DNA from: JACVRX01 sp035697245
Lineage (GTDB): Bacteria > Actinomycetota > Actinomycetes > Jiangellales > Jiangellaceae
Direction: 5' to 3'
Assembly (NCBI GenBank): GCA_035697245.1
Contig: DASSDH010000142.1
Span: 1 to 14,756 of the forward strand
Length of the DNA: 14,756 nucleotides
In this document: one piece after another, positions 6,974 to 13,528 of the stretch
Numbering within the stretch: position 1 is the stretch's first letter
How the letters are laid out: every line of letters begins with the position of its first letter
Program-made: the position numbers and the translations under genes
Notes under the pieces: model-generated
What the model saw: only the letters and a program-made list of their open reading frames with translations
What the model was told of the DNA's origin: nothing
The model's database searches: none

Positions 6974-7990
6974 ATGGACCCGGTCGAGGCACTACGGCGG
7001 ATCGCATACCTTCTCGAGCGAGCCCGGGAGCCGACGTATCGCGTCCGCGCTTTCCGCACAGCCGCCGCCACGATCAGCGGCCTGTCCGCCGCGGAGGTGT
7101 CCGCTCGCACCGCCGACGGGACGTTGACGACGCTCCCAGGGATCGGCAAGGTGACCGCAGAGGTGGTGCGGGAGGCGCTGGCTGGCGTCGTTCCGAGCTA
7201 CCTCCAGCGACTGGAAGAAGCCGACCAGGCCCGGGAACCCGAGACGGGTGGCGCGCAGATCCGCGCCGCACTGCGCGGCGATCTGCACACGCATTCGGAC
7301 TGGTCCGACGGCGGGAGCCCCATTGAGGAGATGGCGGCGACCGCACGAGATCTCGGACACCAATACGCCGTGCTCACCGACCACTCACCGCGGTTGACGG
7401 TGGCCAACGGCCTTTCCCCCGCCCGGCTTCGGCGGCAACTCGACGTCGTCGCCGACGTCAACGAACACCTGGCACCGTTTCGTCTGCTGTCCGGCATCGA
7501 GGTGGACATCAATGAAGACGGCAGCCTCGACCAGGAACCGGCCCTGTTGGATCGCCTCGACGTCGTCGTGTCGAGCGTGCACTCCAAGCTGCGCATGCCC
7601 GCCGACGAGATGACCCGGCGGATGGTCGCCGCCGTCGCCAACGTCCACACCAACGTGCTCGGGCATTGCACCGGGCGGCTGATCACCGGAGGCCGGGGGA
7701 CACGTCCGGAGTCACAGTTCGACCCCGAGATCGTGTTCGAGGCGTGCCGGCAGTTCGACGTCGCCGTGGAGATCAACTCACGGCCCGAGCGGCTCGATCC
7801 GCCCAAACGCTTGCTTCGGCTGGCGGTCGAGGCCGGCTGTTTGTTCGCGATCGACACCGACGCGCACGCCCCCGGTCAACTGGAGTGGCAGCACTACGGC
7901 TGCGCACGAGCCGAAGCGTGTGGCGTCCCCGTCGACCGGATCGTCAACACCTGGCCCGCCGAGAAGTTGTTGGCCTGGGCCGGCAGGTGA
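6974..7990 (+). CDS. PHP-domain phosphoesterase with N-terminal helix-hairpin-helix (PolX-like)
   Basis: This is a 338-residue cytoplasmic metal-dependent phosphoesterase. Residues 1-80 resemble the 8-kDa DNA-binding part of X-family polymerases, with a helix-hairpin-helix at LPGIGKVTAEVV (54-65). The PHP barrel begins at GDLHTHSDWSDGG (102-114) and keeps the usual metal ligands: His105 and His107, His137 in TDHS, Glu176 in GIEVDI, His203 in SSVHSK, His231 in GHCTGR, and Asp294 and His298 in DTDAHAP. The polymerase palm and fingers of full PolX are absent, so it is not a polymerase. Nuclease or histidinol-phosphatase-like activity are both possible, and the DNA-binding front end favours a role on nucleic acid. 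The start is ATG 6974, with only a weak GGGGCC upstream. Confidence 0.9.
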   Translation: MDPVEALRRIAYLLERAREPTYRVRAFRTAAATISGLSAAEVSARTADGTLTTLPGIGKVTAEVVREALAGVVPSYLQRLEEADQAREPETGGAQIRAALRGDLHTHSDWSDGGSPIEEMAATARDLGHQYAVLTDHSPRLTVANGLSPARLRRQLDVVADVNEHLAPFRLLSGIEVDINEDGSLDQEPALLDRLDVVVSSVHSKLRMPADEMTRRMVAAVANVHTNVLGHCTGRLITGGRGTRPESQFDPEIVFEACRQFDVAVEINSRPERLDPPKRLLRLAVEAGCLFAIDTDAHAPGQLEWQHYGCARAEACGVPVDRIVNTWPAEKLLAWAGR

Positions 7991-8062
7991 AGACCGAATG
8001 AACTTTCCTGCGTGTCGCTTGCGCAGGCGCGCGGAGCACGACGTGATAATGGATCACACGGA

Positions 8063-8099
8063 AGGGGCTCCCTCCAAGTATGAGTTGGAGGGAGCCCCT
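8063..8099. terminator. Perfect 15-bp hairpin, bidirectional terminator
   Basis: AGGGGCTCCCTCCAA (8063-8077) pairs perfectly with TTGGAGGGAGCCCCT (8085-8099) around loop GTATGAG. It follows the PHP gene by 72 bases. There is no long T-tract. The remaining sequence from 8100 to 8317 shows no gene I can support. Confidence 0.7.
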
Positions 8100-8317
8100 C
8101 GAGTTCCACGTCCCCGGGTGACCGATCGCTCGGCACCCGGTTCTGCGGAACCCAGCCGCCTGTCACGACAATCCCGAAATCACCGGTTGCCCAGTGACCC
8201 CGTGTTCAGAGGCGAACCCCTGAACTCGGATCGCCATAACTGGCGACGTGAGAGATTTCTAGCCCTCTGGAACAACCCGCGCAAGAGCTAGCCAAGACCT
8301 TTTTCAAGATTCTTTCT

Positions 8318-8410
8318 GCGTCCACAGATCGGTCGCGGTTTTCCCCCGAGCCTGCTGGTTATCCACGACTTCGTCCACCGCACCGTCCACAACCTCACTG
8401 GTCGTGGACT
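8318..8410 (+). promoter_or_regulatory. Cluster of DnaA-box-like sites
   Basis: Four plus-strand nonamers share the TCCAC core of the DnaA box (TTATCCACA, or TTGTCCACA in actinobacteria): GCGTCCACA (8318-8326), TTATCCACG (8359-8367), TCGTCCACC (8371-8379) and CCGTCCACA (8383-8391). The second has one mismatch and the others have two. A reversed TCGTGGACT lies at 8402-8410. The local sequence is less GC-rich than its surroundings. The density is above casual expectation but unproven. It could be a DnaA titration or regulatory site. Confidence 0.35.
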
Positions 8411-8440
8411 TGCGGTTGACGCAACGTCAACACGTAGCGT
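8410..8440 (+). promoter_or_regulatory. MerR-type promoter with operator in a 19-bp spacer
   Basis: TTGCGG (8410-8415) and TAGCGT (8435-8440) are separated by 19 bases, the overlong spacing on which MerR activators work. Inside the spacer is the perfect inverted repeat TTGACG-N3-CGTCAA (8416-8430). Transcription would begin at about 8447, nearly at the ATG, so the message may be leaderless. The arrangement predicts autoregulation by the TipA-like protein. Confidence 0.55.
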
Positions 8441-8447
8441 CGTGGCC

Positions 8448-9218
8448 ATGAGCTGGTCGATCGCCGATGTAGCGCGGATGTCCAACGTGACCTCGCGCAC
8501 CCTTCGCCACTACGACGCGATCGGGCTGCTGCCGCCGGCCTGGACGGCTGCCGGCGGGCGCCGCTACTACGAGCGCGGGCAGTTGCTGCGCCTTCAGCAG
8601 ATCCTGCTCCTGCGTGAGCTAGGCCTGGGACTCGAGGCCATCGGCGACGTGCTCGCCGCACAGAGCGAGGCGAGCACAGTCGAGGTGCTTCGGCGACACC
8701 GCGCGTTGTTGCTGGCAGAACGTCGGCGTCTCGACCGACTCGTCGAGACCGTCACAGCCACCATCGAGGATCTGGAGAAGGGAAACACCATGGCAGTGGA
8801 GAAGATGTTCGAGGGGTTCGATCCCGGTCAGTTCGGTGGCTTCGACCCCGAGCAGTACGTCGACGAAGCCCGCGAGCGCTGGGGTGACAGCGTCGACGAA
8901 TCCATCAGTCACGTGCAGGGCTGGACCAGTGACGACTGGGCCGGATACAAGTCCGATGCGGTGGCGGTCAACGACCGCATCGCTGAGCTGTTCGACGCCG
9001 GGGTGCCGGTCGACGACCCGCGGGTGCTCGATGCGATCGACGGACACTTCCGGCTGGTAAGCTGGTTCTGGACGCCCGATCGAGAGTCCTACGCCGGCCT
9101 GGGCCAGATGTACGTCGACGACTCGCGGTTCGCGAAGAACTACGAGGACGTCCGGGAAGGCCTGACTGTCTACATGCGCGACGCCATGAAGGCTTATGCC
9201 TACGCCCGGCTTACCTGA
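8448..9218 (+). CDS. TipA-like MerR transcriptional regulator with TipAS ligand-binding domain
   Basis: This is a 256-residue DNA-binding activator. Residues 1-70 form a MerR winged helix: IADVARMSNVTSRTLRHYDA, IGLLPPAW, GRRYYERGQLLRLQQI. Residues 75-112 are a helical dimerisation coil. Residues 115-256 match the TipAS domain, with FDPGQFGGFDPEQY, ARERWGD, WFWTPDRESYAGLGQMY and a final VYMRDAMKAYA. TipAS domains bind thiopeptides and other macrocycles. Some homologues lack the ligand cysteine, and I see no cysteine in this domain, so covalent capture as in TipA is unlikely. ATG 8448 is preferred over the in-frame GTG 8442 because the promoter places the transcript start there. No other target gene is adjacent. 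A perfect hairpin follows. Confidence 0.92.
   Translation: MSWSIADVARMSNVTSRTLRHYDAIGLLPPAWTAAGGRRYYERGQLLRLQQILLLRELGLGLEAIGDVLAAQSEASTVEVLRRHRALLLAERRRLDRLVETVTATIEDLEKGNTMAVEKMFEGFDPGQFGGFDPEQYVDEARERWGDSVDESISHVQGWTSDDWAGYKSDAVAVNDRIAELFDAGVPVDDPRVLDAIDGHFRLVSWFWTPDRESYAGLGQMYVDDSRFAKNYEDVREGLTVYMRDAMKAYAYARLT
8774..8792 (+). promoter_or_regulatory. Internal ribosome site and start for a TipAS-like short form
   Basis: GGAGAAGGG (8774-8782) lies seven bases before an in-frame ATG (8790-8792, Met115), exactly at the junction of coil and ligand domain. A product from here would be 142 residues and lack the DNA-binding part. In Streptomyces tipA a short TipAS form is made from an internal start, so the same may occur here. 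This is inference from position and site quality. Confidence 0.4.
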
Positions 9219-9276
9219 CGCCTCCCCACCACCCTGCTCGGCTTGCCTCCGGAATGACCACGTTCACCACCCGTGC

Positions 9277-9314
9277 CCATACATCACCAGGCTTGTATGC
9301 CTGGTGATGTATGG
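9277..9314. terminator. Perfect 16-bp hairpin between the regulator and tRNA-Ala
   Basis: CCATACATCACCAGGC (9277-9292) pairs perfectly with GCCTGGTGATGTATGG (9299-9314) around loop TTGTAT. It sits 59 bases after the TipA-like stop and 80 before the tRNA. A terminator is most likely. The stem is unusually AT-rich for this genome, so a small palindromic repeat is also possible. Confidence 0.6.
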
Positions 9315-9394
9315 ATTCGCCTGGTGGTGGCTCGGCTGGCATGCCGGGTCGTTGGAGCCAGGGCGAGCTGCGCCGGTACCCTGGTGAGGTTGCC

Positions 9395-9470
9395 GGGGAC
9401 GTAGCTCAACTGGCAGAGCACCGCCTTTGCAAGGCGGGGGTTGGGGGTTCGAGTCCCCCCGTCTCCACCA
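9395..9470 (+). tRNA. tRNA-Ala(UGC), intact, CCA encoded
   Basis: A full cloverleaf can be drawn over 76 bases. The acceptor GGGGACG pairs with CGTCTCC with one G-T pair. The D stem is GCTC/GAGC and the anticodon stem is CCGCC/GGCGG with loop TTTGCAA and anticodon TGC at 9428-9430. The T stem is GGGGG/CCCCC with loop TTCGAGT. The discriminator is A9467 and CCA is at 9468-9470. The last 15 bases are repeated beyond the adjacent insertion sequence. The gene is the likely target of the AICE integrase and stays intact on this side. Confidence 0.98.
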
Positions 9471-9471
9471 G
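9456..9471 (+). repeat. Left copy of 16-bp direct repeat (tRNA-Ala 3' end)
   Basis: CCCCCGTCTCCACCAG covers the end of the tRNA T stem, the acceptor strand and CCA. An identical copy lies at 10828-10843. Each copy touches one tip of the insertion sequence, as a target-site duplication would. The element may instead include one more base at each tip, making the repeat 14 bp. Confidence 0.85.
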
Positions 9472-9497
9472 TGTGATCTCTCACGTCATCCCGGACG
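9472..9497 (+). repeat. Left terminal inverted repeat of the IS
   Basis: It begins TGTGATCTCTCACG and ends CATCCCGGACG. The transposase stop codon and its last four residues are encoded inside this repeat. Confidence 0.8.
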
Positions 9498-10716
9498 GGC
9501 CGGACCCAGGATTTGGGTCCGGCGTTCTATTTCTTGGCTTGGGGCCGGGAGGTCGGCCGAGGGGCTGGTAGTTGCGGCTGGGATCGATGGTGAGCTGGCG
9601 GAGGAGTTCGCCGGTGGCGGCGTTGATGATGCGGACGTGGAGTCCGTCGACGAGTTTGAGGACCTGGGTTCGGGCGTGTTCGGCGCCGATCCCGATGTGG
9701 TGCATCTGGCCGTTGAGGCGCAGGCTGAGTTTGCCGTCGCGGTCGACCCTGTCGCTGAGCACTCGGTAGTGGGTGTCCTGGCTGCGGTCTGCGGTCGGAC
9801 CTGCCCTGGGTCGTGCTTGGTAGGCGGTGGCTGGGGTGGCGCGGTGTGGCAGTGAGCGATGGGGTCGGGTGTTGTTGTAGGTGTCGACGAAGGTGTCGAT
9901 GAGTGCTTGCAACTGCTGGGTGGTGGTCGGCTGTTGGGGTTGCGCGGCGAGCCCGTTCTTCAGCGTCTGCTGGAACCGCTCTGCCTTCCCGCAGGTGGTC
10001 GGGTGGTTGGGGCGAGAGTTCTTCTGCATGATGTTCAGCCGTTGCAGCTCGGTCTCCAGGGCGTTGCGTCCGCCCCGGCCGCCGGAGAATCGGGTGGTGT
10101 AGACCATGGCGTTGTCGGTGAGCACGGAGGCGGGATAGCCGTGCTGGCCTGCGGTTTCGCGGAAGGTGTCGAGCACGATCCGGCCGGTGACGCGGCGGTG
10201 GGCGGAGACGTGGAGTGCGTAGCGGGAGTGGTCGTCGAGCCAGGTGATGATCTCGACGTCGGTGCCGTCGAGGAGCTGGTAGTGGGTGAAGTCGGACTGC
10301 CAGGTCTCGTTGGGCTGCTCGGCCTGGAATCGGATGTAGGAGGCCTTGGGGCGCTTCTTCGGTTGCGGGGTCACCAGGCTCTGCCGGGTCAAGGTGCGCG
10401 CGACCGTGCTGACCGACACCTTGACCTGGTGGCGGTGTTCGAGGTGCCAGGCGATGGTGTCGGGGCCGGCGTCTAGGCCGGCCTCGGTGAGTTGTTTGCG
10501 GATGGCGATGATCAGGTCGATGGTCGGCTGCGGGATGGCTGTCGGGCTGGTATTGGGCCGTCGGGAGTGTGGCTCGAACGCGGTGTCGCCCTCGGTGCGG
10601 TAGCGGGCGAGGAGTTCGTAAATCCATGAGCGCGACACCCCGTAGGCCTTGGCGACGTCGGTGACACTGCGTCCTTCGATCTCGATCGTGGTGATGACCA
10701 GCCGGGCCTTGGACAT
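9481..10716 (-). CDS. IS481-family transposase (DDE)
   Basis: This is a 411-residue DDE recombinase that cuts and joins the IS ends. The N-terminal helix-turn-helix (residues 15-40, RSVTDVAKAYGVSRSWIYEL) recognises the ends. A second helical DNA-binding part follows (60-115). The rve-type core has Asp142 in WQSDFTHY, Asp201 in LTDNAMVY and Glu246 in CGKAERFQQTL, so the triad is complete. The D-E interval is about 44 residues, longer than the common 35, owing to a Gly/Arg-rich loop SGGRGGRN. TYNNTRPHRSL follows. The C-terminal extension (about 320-411) is Pro-rich at its end. The start is ATG 10714-10716, without a strong ribosome site. There is no frameshift and the length is normal, so it is likely active. 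Confidence 0.95.
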   Translation of the reverse strand: MSKARLVITTIEIEGRSVTDVAKAYGVSRSWIYELLARYRTEGDTAFEPHSRRPNTSPTAIPQPTIDLIIAIRKQLTEAGLDAGPDTIAWHLEHRHQVKVSVSTVARTLTRQSLVTPQPKKRPKASYIRFQAEQPNETWQSDFTHYQLLDGTDVEIITWLDDHSRYALHVSAHRRVTGRIVLDTFRETAGQHGYPASVLTDNAMVYTTRFSGGRGGRNALETELQRLNIMQKNSRPNHPTTCGKAERFQQTLKNGLAAQPQQPTTTQQLQALIDTFVDTYNNTRPHRSLPHRATPATAYQARPRAGPTADRSQDTHYRVLSDRVDRDGKLSLRLNGQMHHIGIGAEHARTQVLKLVDGLHVRIINAATGELLRQLTIDPSRNYQPLGRPPGPKPRNRTPDPNPGSGPSGMT

Positions 10717-10779
10717 GGCCGGGAGCGTCCCGGCCAGTTCAGTGCAGAGAACTCAGCCGCGCCGGGGAGGACCTCAGAT

Positions 10780-10818
10780 GTCCGGGATGTCTTGAGAGAG
10801 GCGTCCGGGATGTCCTGA
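10780..10818 (+). repeat. Subterminal direct repeats at the transposase-promoter end
   Basis: GTCCGGGATGTCTTGA (10780-10795) and GTCCGGGATGTCCTGA (10803-10818) differ by one base and are 23 bases apart. The outer copy belongs to the right terminal inverted repeat. They are likely tandem transposase-binding sites upstream of its own gene. Confidence 0.65.
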
Positions 10819-10827
10819 CGGATCACA
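10802..10827 (-). repeat. Right terminal inverted repeat of the IS
   Basis: Read on the minus strand it begins TGTGATCCGTCAGGA and ends CATCCCGGACG, matching the left end at 22 of 26 positions. Confidence 0.8.
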
Positions 10828-10843
10828 CCCCCGTCTCCACCAG
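10828..10843 (+). repeat. Right copy of the 16-bp direct repeat, att-like
   Basis: CCCCCGTCTCCACCAG is identical to 9456-9471. It lies 23 bases from the integrase stop codon. Before the IS entered, the tRNA 3' end would have abutted the integrase gene here, as in AICE attL sites. Confidence 0.85.
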
Positions 10844-10866
10844 CACGTTCGCTCTGCCAGCGCACG

Positions 10867-11973
10867 TCAGGACCCATCCGAAGTCAGCAGATCGTCAGCA
10901 GCCAGTCCGGCGAACACCGCGCGGACCCTGAGGTCGGCGTAGTCCCTGGCATCGTGCGTGTACCGGTTGAGGGTCGTGCTGATCTGCTCGTGACCCATGA
11001 GCCGGCTCACCACGTTGATCGGCACGCCGTCCGAGACGAGCCACGTCGCGTAGCTGTGCCGCAGGTCGTGGAAGCGCAGCCGAGGCGACAGCCCGGAGTG
11101 CGCGACGGCCGGCGCCCACGCCTGCCGCCGGAAGTTGGACCGGCGCAGCGGCGTCCCGGTGCGGGTGCCGAACGCCAGCTCGGCCGCCGCGTCCTGATCG
11201 AGCCGATGAGCCCGGAGCGCGTCAACCACGAACGACGGCAGCGGCACCGTCCGCCGACCGGCCCGGCTCTTCGGGTATGGCCGCACGTCGAGGCGACCGG
11301 ACAGCTCCACCACGACCTGCCGCACCCGCAGCTCTGCGCCGTCCAGGTCGACGGCGTCCCACGGCAGCCCCGCGCACTCTCCCCATCGCAGCCCACAGCC
11401 GGCAGCCACGCAGACGAACGCCCGGTACTCGGCCGGGACCGCTGGCAGGAGCTTGCTCGCGAACTCCTCCCGGGTCACGGTCAGGATCGAGTCGCCGGCC
11501 CGGCGGTTGCTCGGCAGCAGCAGGCCCGAGCACGGGTTCACGGTCAAGAGTTGGGACCGCACCGCTGACGCCAGGATGAGGGACAGCACGTTAACTGCCT
11601 TCGCCACAGTCGCCGGTGCGAGCCTCCCGGCGAGGTCTCGCACCCACTGCTGCACCGACACGTGGTCGATCCGGGCGAGCGGCCAGCCGCCCCAGTGCGG
11701 AAGAACGTGAGTCCGCAGGATCGACCGGGTCCGCTCGTCGGTGGTCGCCTCTACGGTCCGGCCAGCGAGCCAGTCGGCGGCGAAGTCGCGCAGCAGCACC
11801 CGCCGACCGGCGTGCGGATCGACGTAGCTGCCCCGACTGGCGTCCGCCTCCACCTGGGCGAGGAACGCCTTGGCCTCTCGCTTCGTCCTAAGAGTCTTCG
11901 CCCGCTGCTTGCCGGCCGGGTCCCGCCAGTTCACCCGGTACGTGCCAGCCGGGGTCGGGATAACCCAGCCCAT
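10867..11973 (-). CDS. int: Tyrosine recombinase / AICE integrase
   Basis: This is a 368-residue site-specific recombinase that joins attP and attB. The N-terminal arm-binding part (residues 1-55) includes TYRVNWRDPAGKQRAKTLRT. The SAM-like core-binding domain spans about 60-150. The catalytic domain keeps every residue: Arg196 in GCGLRWGE, Lys235 in PKSRAGRRTV, His302 and Arg305 in HDLRHSYATW, His328 in LMGHEQ and Tyr338 in NRYTHDARDYA. Nothing is truncated, so it may still be active. The stop is 23 bases from the tRNA-like repeat. The start ATG 11971-11973 shares its A with the excisionase stop (TGATG), so translation is coupled. Confidence 0.94.
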   Translation of the reverse strand: MGWVIPTPAGTYRVNWRDPAGKQRAKTLRTKREAKAFLAQVEADASRGSYVDPHAGRRVLLRDFAADWLAGRTVEATTDERTRSILRTHVLPHWGGWPLARIDHVSVQQWVRDLAGRLAPATVAKAVNVLSLILASAVRSQLLTVNPCSGLLLPSNRRAGDSILTVTREEFASKLLPAVPAEYRAFVCVAAGCGLRWGECAGLPWDAVDLDGAELRVRQVVVELSGRLDVRPYPKSRAGRRTVPLPSFVVDALRAHRLDQDAAAELAFGTRTGTPLRRSNFRRQAWAPAVAHSGLSPRLRFHDLRHSYATWLVSDGVPINVVSRLMGHEQISTTLNRYTHDARDYADLRVRAVFAGLAADDLLTSDGS

Positions 11974-12185
11974 CAGGCACCCTGCTCGACACCGGAAAGC
12001 CAGGCGTCCAGCCGAGCACGCGGGATGATCCAGCGCCGACCGACCCGCTCAGCCGGGATGGTACCGGCGCGGACCAGGTCGTACGTGAGCCCTCGGGACA
12101 GCCCTAGCAGGTCGGCCACCTCGTCCACCGTGTAGACGAGCTTCACCGGCCGGCCGGCCGAGCGCAGGGGCACCAGCTCTCCCAT
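11973..12185 (-). CDS. xis: Excisionase-type helix-turn-helix protein
   Basis: This is a 70-residue DNA-binding protein. Residues 18-63 form a MerR-like winged helix of the excisionase group (YTVDEVADLLGLSRGLTYDL, then RWIIPRARLDAWL). It would bend the attachment site and direct the integrase to excise. The start ATG 12183-12185 has AGGAGG seven bases upstream. The stop overlaps the integrase start by one base. It follows the rep remnant by 27 bases, completing the rep-xis-int order. The length is normal and the gene looks intact. Confidence 0.88.
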   Translation of the reverse strand: MGELVPLRSAGRPVKLVYTVDEVADLLGLSRGLTYDLVRAGTIPAERVGRRWIIPRARLDAWLSGVEQGA

Positions 12186-12212
12186 GACGTTCCTCCTGTC
12201 TACTGTGGATGG

Positions 12213-12970
<758 letters not shown>

Positions 12971-13528
12971 TTGGCTGCCCAGGTCGGCACCGACGGTCGG
13001 CAGATAAGGCGGTACGAGGCGGGCGAGAGCCAGCCGACCCTGCCCGTCGCGCGCTCCATCGCCCGAGCACTCGGCATCTCGCTGGACGAGCTAGCGGGAG
13101 GCGACACCCGCCGGATCAGCCTGACCGGTGACTGGTGGGTGTGCTGGCAGTCTTGGAAAGACGGCCAGGAGACCATTAACCCGCACGAGGTGGAGATGCG
13201 GCAGCAGGGCGACCTGGTCCAGATCGTCGCCACGACCCGCGGCGCTGTCACCCCCGAGGAGGGCGCGTACCTCTGGCGCGGGGAGCTGCGGGTGTTCGAC
13301 AACGAAGCACTCATGGGCTGGTACGTCGCGGACGAGGGCGCCGTGAGGTCTCGAGGAACCATGTACTTCGCCCTGCATCAGCACGGCACCTACATGGTCG
13401 GCAAGTGGGTCGGGCTGAGCCACGATGGACCTGTGATCAGCGGTTGGGGTGCCATCGCAAAGACCGAAGGCGAGGTCACCGCACTGATGGACAAGCTGCG
13501 CGAGAGCGGACCGGAGGCCGTCCTGTGA
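12971..13528 (+). CDS. XRE-family regulator, N-terminally truncated
   Basis: The open frame gives 185 residues from TTG 12971, but this leucine codon is probably an internal residue of the original gene. The remaining part starts AAQVGTDGRQIRRYEAGESQ, the recognition-helix half of an XRE helix-turn-helix. It continues VARSIARALGISLDELAGGD. The first helix and half of the turn are missing. The C-terminal domain (about 48-185) is beta-rich: DWWVCWQSWKDG, YLWRGELRVFDNEALMGWY, TMYFALHQHGTYMVGKWVG, GWGAIAKTEGEV. No ribosome site or promoter precedes the TTG, so expression is doubtful. It overlaps cutA by four bases (GTGA). Similar XRE proteins are known to me near AICE genes, but that is recollection, not shown here. 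Confidence 0.75.
   Translation: MAAQVGTDGRQIRRYEAGESQPTLPVARSIARALGISLDELAGGDTRRISLTGDWWVCWQSWKDGQETINPHEVEMRQQGDLVQIVATTRGAVTPEEGAYLWRGELRVFDNEALMGWYVADEGAVRSRGTMYFALHQHGTYMVGKWVGLSHDGPVISGWGAIAKTEGEVTALMDKLRESGPEAVL

Larger units (their letters stand above)
9472..10827 (-). mobile_element. IS481-family insertion sequence, apparently complete
   Basis: The 1356-bp element has one intact transposase gene, related ends and flanking direct repeats. The terminal inverted repeats (9472-9497 and 10802-10827) agree at 22 of 26 bases, share TGTGATC at the very tip and CATCCCGGACG inside, and begin with TG as in the family. The target duplication of 14-16 bp is at or slightly above the upper end reported for IS481. 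The insertion lies precisely at the tRNA-Ala 3' end, between the tRNA and the AICE integrase. Nothing in it looks decayed, so transposition may be recent. Confidence 0.88.

Noticed and set aside
8318..8410. Chromosomal replication origin
   Set aside because: Four or five weak DnaA-like boxes without dnaA/dnaN neighbours or an AT-rich unwinding stretch are too few for an actinobacterial oriC.
9859..10476. Plus-strand open frame of 205 codons inside the IS
   Set aside because: It is antisense to the intact DDE transposase and lacks domain motifs. A passenger gene is not supported.
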